64,000 nucleotides of DNA, from the NCBI GenBank assembly GCA_963971305.1, contig OZ020307.1, forward strand, positions 4,229,501 to 4,293,500. The letters run 5' to 3'. The DNA comes from Arcuatula senhousia. Taxonomy: Eukaryota > Mollusca > Bivalvia > Mytilida > Mytilidae. A program made the translations under genes and the position numbers. The notes beneath the pieces are model-generated. The model worked only from the letters and a program-made list of their open reading frames with translations. It was not told the DNA's origin and did no database searches. Positions 59,701-64,000 of the stretch are shown piece after piece (positions within the stretch are counted from its first letter, which is position 1; each line of letters starts with the position of its first letter).

Positions 59701-62700
59701 CACTTTTTAACTACATAAGATTCATGGCATTTAGACCAGCTTAAGAAAGTACAAATAAGATTTTCATGACAAAGAAAAACCTCTTTTAAATTCTTATTAA
59801 AAGACAACTTACTGTGCATTTATCGATTAATATGTATTTGCAGATTTAAAACAAGAGCTTGATGTTAAAGAAGCATTCGGTGCATCAGAGAAACCAACAG
59901 AAGGAGGGAAACCTTTACCCACACCTACTATAGATTCTAATAAACTAGTAGATAATGGGGTCTTAAATTCCTCTAATTTTAAAACTCCACCAATGAAAGG
60001 TTTGTTTTGGTTTTCTGTTATAAAAACCTGTTAAATCACTCTTTTTAATGACCACAAAATTATTACCATTGAATACCTGTATGTTACATATAATTTGTAC
60101 TGAGATGTGGAATAAGTGGTCATGACATACCAACTTAAACCAGAGTCAATTTAAAAAATCTACAATGGAAGATAGGAAGAGATCACTATGGCTGTCAATC
60201 ATTTCTCATAACCAGACAAGATATATTTCTCCAGCATAACTCTGTCTTATTCACACATTTTGTTATTTTCTAAAGGCAACTCCTTGTTATAGAGTATAAT
60301 TTATCACACATTTAGCGTTTATATTTGTGATTTTGCCAGGGTGAAACAGCCGGAAGACTCCAGGCCATATTTGTAACAATGGATCTTATATCTATATCAA
60401 ATTAAAGCCTCTCCTGTCCAAAGTGGGCAATATGGCATCCATATCAAGGCCTTGCATGTACTGACTACATATAATGTCATTAACTCTGCCCTTAAAAATT
60501 ACCTATAATCATTTCTAGATTGTTCAAATAATTTGAAACCAAATTAAAAAGATATATATATTTTGGAAAATTTAATAATGTTAACATACATGAATTCATG
60601 TTTTTAAAACATGCACTTTAATAAAATCTACCATTTTAAGATTTATGTGGAAATATTGTAATAAAGAGATTGACACAGGGTTTTCCATATCAGGTCCCAT
60701 ATCATTCCTCGACCCACAATAATCTATATCTTTTCACTCCTAGACAAATCCTAATAGATGCTTGTTAAAGAAATACTATTTTTTTCTTGTGCAATGGTTG
60801 TTTGAGCTTTCTAGATTATATCTTAACTTTCCATTCTACTATTTTTATTTTAGGTCTTCCACCAACAAACAATGGTAGTACACCTTTGACACCATCAGCT
60901 AGAATCTCAGCATTAAATATTGTAGGGGACTTGTTACGCAAAGTAGGGGTATGTATTGCAACATTAAATATTGTAGGGGACTTGTTACGCAAAGTAGGGG
61001 TATGTATTGCAGCATTAAATATTGTAGGGGACTTGTTACGCAAAGTAGGGGTATGTATTGCAGCATTAAATATTGTAGGGGACTTGTTACGCAAAGTAGG
61101 GGTAAGTATTGCAGCATTAAATATTGTAGGGGACTTGTTACGCAAAGTAGGGGTATGTATTGCAGCATTAAATATTGTAGGGGACTTGTTACGCAAAGTA
61201 GGGGTATGTATCACAGCATTAAACATTGTAGGGGACTTGTTACGCAAAGTAGGGGTAAGTATTGAAACTGCTTTAACCAGGGGCAGTTCCAGGATTTGAA
61301 TTTAGGAGAGGCATAAAATTTGCTTTTCGATGAGCAAAATGAAGCATCAAATTTATTTAGTGTTTTTTATATGGATTTTTTTAAATTTCACAGGGGAAGG
61401 GGTGCACACCCAGTACGCTTTTTTTGTTTGCACACCTGGTAACCACAGTTTTCTTGAGTCATTCTTGTCCAACAAAAAACATGCTAGTGTGACCCTTTTG
61501 ATACTTTCCATTCATTGGTTCTTCTGTCACACTTGACTTGTGAACACGTTTAGATAATCAACTTAGAAATCATCTACCTGATTTTGTTTGTTAGCCAAGG
61601 CTGTATGAAATAGCCAAGTTTGACCCCAGTCAATGAATATCCTACCATACAGGTTATAATAACAGCTTTTAAATTATTGTTTCACCATTTTAATTTTATC
61701 ACTAGCCCAATAAATAGAATTGCACTTCAAAGGACTAAAGCTTTTTCTACATCTTTTTATTTCATCAACTTGTTATATAGCTTATAGTACAGAAGAAACT
61801 TGATAATAAATGACAGGCAGTGACTTTATTAACAGGTTATAAATAGTATTTTAGATATGATAATGTAACTCTCAGTCAGTCAAAATTACAACAAAGTTCC
61901 AGGCATTAAAGTATGCTACACTTAGCTTGTGTTTCTTTTATTCAAGACTCATCAGAGGTGTTCTGGCCAAAAGTTTAAAATGTCAAATATAATATGAATA
62001 TAAAGACGTAGATGAATATAAACAAATGCTGACATGAAATCCAAATTTTAGTTATGCTTTCTATTACAGGCTTTAGAAACTAAATTAGCATCATGTAGAA
62101 ATTTTGTTAAAGACCAACCAAGAGAAAAGAAATCAGGGACAGCCAGCTCACCAAGGTTTGTTATCAAAGGGAGGGAAATAGAGGGATATGTTTGTACATT
62201 TATCATGTTTTTTCTCCAATAAAATTATCTCAATTCTGTATTGCATAGTAAAACATGTTTAATTGGGATTTTAAAACATTTTTCAACCACATTTCTATTG
62301 AAATTTTTTAAAATGAAATAACACACTTCCATCTTAATGTAACCATGAAAATATATCACAATATAGTACAAATCTTCATGCAGTGATTTACTGTATTCAG
62401 TCATTGTTTATGAATGTATGTAAAAAAGTAGTAAATTTGTCCCAAAATATTGCTTCCCTTGAAATAACCCCGAGTGTTTATATGTATGATTGACCTTCCA
62501 GTGTCAAAGGGTGTAGCAGCAGTTAATACAAGGTTGTATTTATAGTCAGCATGAACCATTGACAAAGCACCGTGAACATTCTAACTTAAACTCTGCCGAA
62601 ATCATGTAGATAAATACTCTCTAGTGCATTATTCCACTTGTGTTCTGATTTATATCTAGTTCATTTCAAGGACTATGGTATAGTCAAAAGTCATTGCTCA

Positions 62701-63041
62701 TGTCATAGATCATCATCTATTTTTAGTTTCTGATGAAGCTTGACTCTATCATAAGCATTTTATTTATCAAGGATCAAACATGAGTATTAGCTCACAATAA
62801 TTTTATTATTTCTTTGAAGAATTTCTATAAATAATCTAGCTTTACCTATAACTCTTTAATATCAAATAATTAAGGCCTTACTACAACGCATGCAGTAACA
62901 AATGTTCTTAGAACATTACATGCATTTTGTCCATCCTGCAGAAATTTCAACATAAAGAAATCATAATATTTTTCTGGACCTTATTCTTACACATTTGTAA
63001 CTTGTCTGTAGGTCAGATCTTCTGCATGGAGGTAGATCAAG
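44688..63041 (+). CDS. NDEL1: NudE/NDEL1 dynein regulator, nine exons seen, 3' end outside window
   Basis: Exons are 44688-44767, 55043-55196, 57353-57501, 57927-57972, 59466-59556, 59844-59999, 60854-60948, 62070-62155 and probably 63012-63041. Phases match and give about 295 residues of a family near 340. The first ~185 residues are a Glu/Lys/Leu-rich coiled coil with family signatures: [46 protein letters not shown] and [12 protein letters not shown]. The C-terminal half has [20 protein letters not shown] and CRNFVKDQ. NudE proteins bind LIS1 and dynein to drive nuclear migration and spindle transport; invertebrates usually have one gene, so NDE1 versus NDEL1 is not resolved. Two exon ends (55196 and 60948) are tandemly repeated into the following introns. 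Confidence 0.92.
44778..45554 (+). pseudogene. 5'-truncated non-LTR retrotransposon, C-terminal part of reverse transcriptase ORF
   Basis: The open frame starts within the sequence (44778) with [20 protein letters not shown] and [11 protein letters not shown]. It runs through [58 protein letters not shown] and [12 protein letters not shown]. These are signatures of the thumb and C-terminal region of CR1/jockey-like elements. The catalytic palm is missing, so the copy is dead on arrival. It begins about 10 bp after the NDEL1 exon 1 donor. Confidence 0.85.
45553..49080 (+). mobile_element. Dispersed repeat A, long copy (3.5 kb) with ~492-bp units
   Basis: Begins TAGCTCACCTGACCCGAAGG and ends GAGCGATTCAGGCTCCTGGG then AGCCTCTAG. 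Units start near 45641, 46133, 46624, 48205 and 48700 (TCTTCTTCTCTnAAAC). It carries a nested element (46660-47745) and itself interrupts the retrotransposon. Confidence 0.82.
46660..47745. mobile_element. 1.1-kb inverted-repeat element with 5-bp target duplication
   Basis: Ends CAGTGTTCTCCCCAG and its complement CTGGGGAGAACACTG, flanked by ATTGA on both sides (46655-46659 and 47746-47750). The empty site GCATTGATACTTGG is seen in sister units of the host repeat. There is no transposase frame. The CAGTG start suggests hAT, but hAT usually makes 8-bp duplications, so the class is open. Confidence 0.82.
49081..49552 (+). other. Displaced 3' end of the non-LTR retrotransposon
   Basis: Ends in AATCGAAATAAATC followed by a short (TCTA)n run, a typical non-LTR 3' tail. 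It lies directly beyond the inserted repeat A and the first codons continue a plausible ORF end (LFDNMKETF, stop). This is an inference from structure. Confidence 0.5.
49749..49821. repeat. 73-nt near-perfect hairpin
   Basis: 31-nt arms (49749-49779 and 49791-49821) pair with one mismatch around an 11-nt loop. The arm starts GGATCTTGGTTCGGAGATAT. It resembles a fold-back element or a microRNA-like precursor in NDEL1 intron 1. Confidence 0.75.
50170..50650 (+). repeat. Diverged copy of dispersed repeat B
   Basis: Shares the order TAGTAGTAGCTTATCACAG, CCTTGACCTTGATTTTCTGG-like text, ATCTCAGAAACTA, and the end GGCAGGTGAGACCTACTTTA. Confidence 0.6.
50850..51320 (+). repeat. Dispersed repeat, ends in GGCCATAAAA
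   Basis: Two to three diverged units with CATTGACCCCnAACATnTAGTA and CAAGATATGGACC. It ends CACACCTGGTCGGGCCATAA. A related end fragment lies at about 53090. Confidence 0.45.
51321..53267. other. NDEL1 intron 1, AT-rich, no feature seen
   Basis: A poly-A run near 51480 and several ACATGTA motifs are the only notable points. No gene was recognised. Confidence 0.45.
53275..53735 (+). repeat. Dispersed repeat G, two partial direct copies
   Basis: AATACAAATGACAACAAAG then GCTACGCCTGACGCGCGTTT and CGTCTATTCAAGACTCA occurs at 53275 and again at about 53635. Further copies are at 58.9 kb (antisense) and 61.9 kb (diverged). Confidence 0.75.
54145..54930 (+). repeat. Dispersed repeat D, four to five ~150-bp units
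   Basis: Starts TATGCCCCGCCTACAAAAGT and contains repeated CACACCAACCATATTGGTAT, GCACAATGCATGCTT and GATGACCACTTACAGA. It ends GGCCGGGCACTGTGTCTG. Confidence 0.7.
55043..55196 (+). CDS. NDEL1: NDEL1 exon 2 (coiled coil); parent of the 53-bp array
   Basis: The acceptor is tttttcag|TTTGG and the donor is CTAAAG|GTGAAT, phase 2 to 0. It encodes [29 protein letters not shown] and [12 protein letters not shown]. The last 43 bases plus the donor are repeated four more times at once downstream. Confidence 0.92.
55154..55427 (+). repeat. 53-bp tandem array derived from the end of NDEL1 exon 2 plus its donor
   Basis: Copies start at 55154, 55207, 55260, 55313 and 55366, exactly 53 bp apart. Each holds CAGTCAGATAAACAAACTAC, GAAAACGAAAGTCTAAAG and a donor-like GTGAAT (GTTGAA and GTCAAT in the last two). 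The first copy is coding. The unit is not a multiple of 3 and brings an in-frame stop. Confidence 0.95.
55590..56505 (+). repeat. Dispersed repeat B, sense copy with four ~180-bp units
   Basis: Begins GTCTCGCCTGCGAAGCAGAG, followed by a GC-rich GGCGGC/GACGGC tract. It then has four units with CACCTCCATATCTCAAGAAC, CTAGGTTGATGAAACTTGGT and TTTTGACCTTGACCTTGATT, and ends GGCAGGCGAGACATACTTTA. Confidence 0.85.
57353..57501 (+). CDS. NDEL1: NDEL1 exon 3 (coiled coil)
   Basis: The acceptor is aattttag|GAAAAG and the donor is AAAAG|GTAAGA, phase 0 to 2. It encodes [20 protein letters not shown] and then [18 protein letters not shown], the most conserved part of the NudE coiled coil (LIS1-binding region in vertebrates). 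Confidence 0.93.
57927..57972 (+). CDS. NDEL1: NDEL1 exon 4
   Basis: A 46-nt exon, tttacag|GGCAAC to AATCAG|GTAATT, phase 2 to 0, encoding [15 protein letters not shown]. It corresponds to the invariant ATIVSLEDFEQRLNQ segment of vertebrate NDEL1. Confidence 0.92.
58345..59335 (+). repeat. 31-bp minisatellite in NDEL1 intron 4
   Basis: About 25 units of GATTCATTCTCTTTAACAAA plus TTGATATTCAT, with two alternating variants (ATTCAT and ATAAAT endings). It is interrupted at 58920-59106 by repeat G. The array does not reach the exon 5 border. Confidence 0.9.
58920..59106 (-). mobile_element. Repeat G inserted inside the minisatellite
   Basis: The antisense of 53281-53480, including GACGAAACGCGCGTCAGGCG. 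Minisatellite units on each side show the insertion cleanly, so the element moved after the array formed. Confidence 0.8.
59466..59556 (+). CDS. NDEL1: NDEL1 exon 5
   Basis: Between ctttcag and AGAG|GTAAAG, phase 0 to 1. It encodes [18 protein letters not shown] and then [10 protein letters not shown], the end of the coiled coil. Confidence 0.92.
59844..59999 (+). CDS. NDEL1: NDEL1 exon 6
   Basis: Between atttgcag and AAAG|GTTTGT, phase 1-1. It encodes [12 protein letters not shown] and then a Pro/Ser/Thr-rich low-conservation linker, [12 protein letters not shown] and NFKTPPMK. This linker carries phosphorylation sites in vertebrate NDEL1. Confidence 0.9.
60103..60210 (+). repeat. Dispersed family E, diverged copy 4
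   Basis: GAGATGTGGAATAAGTGGTC then CATGACATACCAAC; only the start is clear. Confidence 0.4.
60854..60948 (+). CDS. NDEL1: NDEL1 exon 7; parent of the in-frame 51-bp array
   Basis: The acceptor is attttag|GTCTTCC; the first donor is GTAGGG|GTATGT, phase 1 to 0. It encodes [19 protein letters not shown] and then [13 protein letters not shown], a conserved C-terminal motif of NudE proteins. The stretch from TCAGCATTAAAT to the donor is repeated six more times, each copy followed by its own donor in the same frame. A longer form ending at 61254 would add 102 residues without breaking the frame. Confidence 0.9.
60907..61267 (+). repeat. 51-bp in-frame tandem array derived from the end of NDEL1 exon 7 plus its donor
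   Basis: Seven copies with starts (CATTAAA) at 60911, 60962, 61013, 61064, 61115, 61166 and 61217, exactly 51 bp apart. Each has GTAGGGGACTTGTTACGCAA, AGTAGGG and a donor (GTATGT, or GTAAGT in copies 4 and 7). The unit is 17 codons and has no stop, so the frame is open across the whole array. Confidence 0.97.
61886..62035 (+). repeat. Diverged copy of dispersed repeat G
   Basis: ACAACAAAGTTCCAGGCATT then TATTCAAGACTCATCAGAGG, with the CpG-rich core decayed (CTTAGCTTGTGTTTC). Confidence 0.55.
62070..62155 (+). CDS. NDEL1: NDEL1 exon 8
   Basis: Between tattacag and CCAAG|GTTTGT, phase 0 to 2. It encodes [16 protein letters not shown] and then [13 protein letters not shown]. With the first donor of exon 7 it rebuilds the canonical [20 protein letters not shown] segment. 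Confidence 0.92.
62156..63011. other. NDEL1 intron 8, no feature seen
   Basis: No repeat or RNA gene was recognised. Confidence 0.4.
63012..63041 (+). CDS. NDEL1: Probable NDEL1 micro-exon 9 (30 nt)
   Basis: A 30-nt symmetric (phase 2-2) candidate between gtctgtag and AGATCAAG|GTGAAT, encoding [10 protein letters not shown]. Position, phase and splice sites fit, but there is no conserved motif. It may be an alternative exon or a chance match. Confidence 0.42.
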
Positions 63042-64000
63042 GTGAATATCTATTTATAGCTGTTGTCCTTCACCTTAGTATATAGCTTGTTAATGTCGTA
63101 TAAACAATTCTGTTTTGAATGTTGCTTTGTAAAACAAGTAAATTTTAAGATCAAATATAATGTCTTTCAATGCATGTAGGAATTTTTGTTTAGAAATTTT
63201 AATTGTTGTCAACCTTTTTGTAGAGTTATTTTTGAACATTTTTAAATTCTAATTCCATATAAATCATCATAATGCCATGTGGTGTTCATTTTAGTTCATT
63301 TCCAGGCTGTTTATGTTCAGCTTAAGTATCTCCAATAAAATGGTATTTCTAAATCCTCTTGAACAGCAAGGTTCTGTCACCACTATTGAATCCCATCCTT
63401 ATGAAGTCATACACCAGCCTTTCCCCTGCAAATACAATTACAAAGTGATTTATTTTATAAAATCTTCCGAGAAAGTACATTTAATATTTTTTATTTCTTT
63501 TCAAAGCATTTAAATATCATCATGATAACTTCATAAGTCTGATTTAATTAATGACACTAAGAATTATATAAGGTTACTGTATGAATAATTTAATTTTTTC
63601 AGATTTTGTTATAATATTAATGTTTTAAATATTGCACATGTCCTTAGCATACCAAAACATTTACTTCCAGTATATTTTTTAGGAAGGTATAATTAAAAGT
63701 CAAACTATTTGACACTAAAAGGAGTTTTACCTATCATTGTTTTTCTTATACACATATCATTGCTATGTCATCTGTAAACATTTACAACACTCAGTATGTC
63801 AAAAAGCACAAGATGATTTTCTGAGAACCATGTTATTGGTAGATTTTAATTTTATTTTGATCTTAGGTAGTAAGTATAATCTTTCTAGCGATAGATAAGA
63901 GAAAAAGTTTGAGGAAATAATTCAAATAAACTTTTACTTACATTTAAATTACATGTACAAGTATGGAACAATGTTGATGCAGATATGTAGCGATCAATTT
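63042..64000. other. NDEL1 intron 9, no feature seen
   Basis: AT-rich, and no further exon was recognised. The last NDEL1 exon or exons should lie beyond the window. Confidence 0.4.

Noticed and set aside
60816..61247. 143-codon minus-strand frame
   Set aside because: Antisense reading of the 51-bp NDEL1 array; open only because the unit is a multiple of three.

Overview
The window looks like genomic DNA of a bivalve mollusc, probably a mussel-like species. The reasoning is: AT-rich sequence, small exons with GT-AG introns, animal-type orthologues, and several kilobase-scale dispersed repeats of the kind common in bivalve genomes. The species is an inference. There is no prokaryotic, plasmid, CRISPR or viral content.

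Four protein-coding genes can be assembled exon by exon with consistent splice phases. (1) Minus strand, 10897 to 1414 and continuing left out of the window: a secreted protein with a signal peptide, nine exons seen, not a family I can name with certainty; its middle resembles the hedgehog/DD-peptidase fold with altered metal ligands. (2) Minus strand, 32919 to 16927: a complete SIRT7-type sirtuin in ten exons, about 1059 residues, with a very long C-terminal extension holding seven CxxC...CxC units and five SUMO-type motifs. (3) Plus strand, 34634 to 36932: a complete 3-mercaptopyruvate sulfurtransferase (294 residues, three coding exons), head to head with SIRT7. (4) Plus strand, 44688 to 63041 and continuing right: a NudE/NDEL1 dynein-regulator gene, with eight firm exons and one probable micro-exon.

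The most striking feature is a recurrent class of tandem arrays that straddle exon-intron borders. The SIRT7 exon that encodes the end of the NAD-binding core is followed by 73 further head-to-tail copies of its last ~51 coding bases plus its 5' splice site, in exact 61-bp register over 4.5 kb. In NDEL1, one exon end plus donor is repeated 5 times (53 bp), and another is repeated 7 times in a 51-bp unit that keeps the reading frame, so that any of seven donors would give an in-frame protein. In the secreted-protein gene, the 3' splice site of exon 2 and the first bases of that exon are repeated in degenerate form about eight times. Three of the four genes carry such arrays. This suggests a local mutational process, or tolerated splice-site multiplication, that I do not know as a described system.

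The rest is largely mobile-element debris: TTAA-flanked and other inverted-repeat elements of about 0.36-0.57 kb (7.2, 7.8, 15.9, 29.4 kb); a 1.1-kb element with a 5-bp target duplication nested in a dispersed repeat (46.7 kb); a 5'-truncated non-LTR retrotransposon inserted about 10 bp after the NDEL1 exon 1 donor and itself split by a 3.5-kb repeat; a Penelope-like reverse-transcriptase fragment in SIRT7 intron 1; and two inverted copies of a 1.5-kb repeat at 26.1 and 37.9 kb, the second holding a nested element. Compact hairpins occur at 34.2, 37.4 and 49.7 kb.
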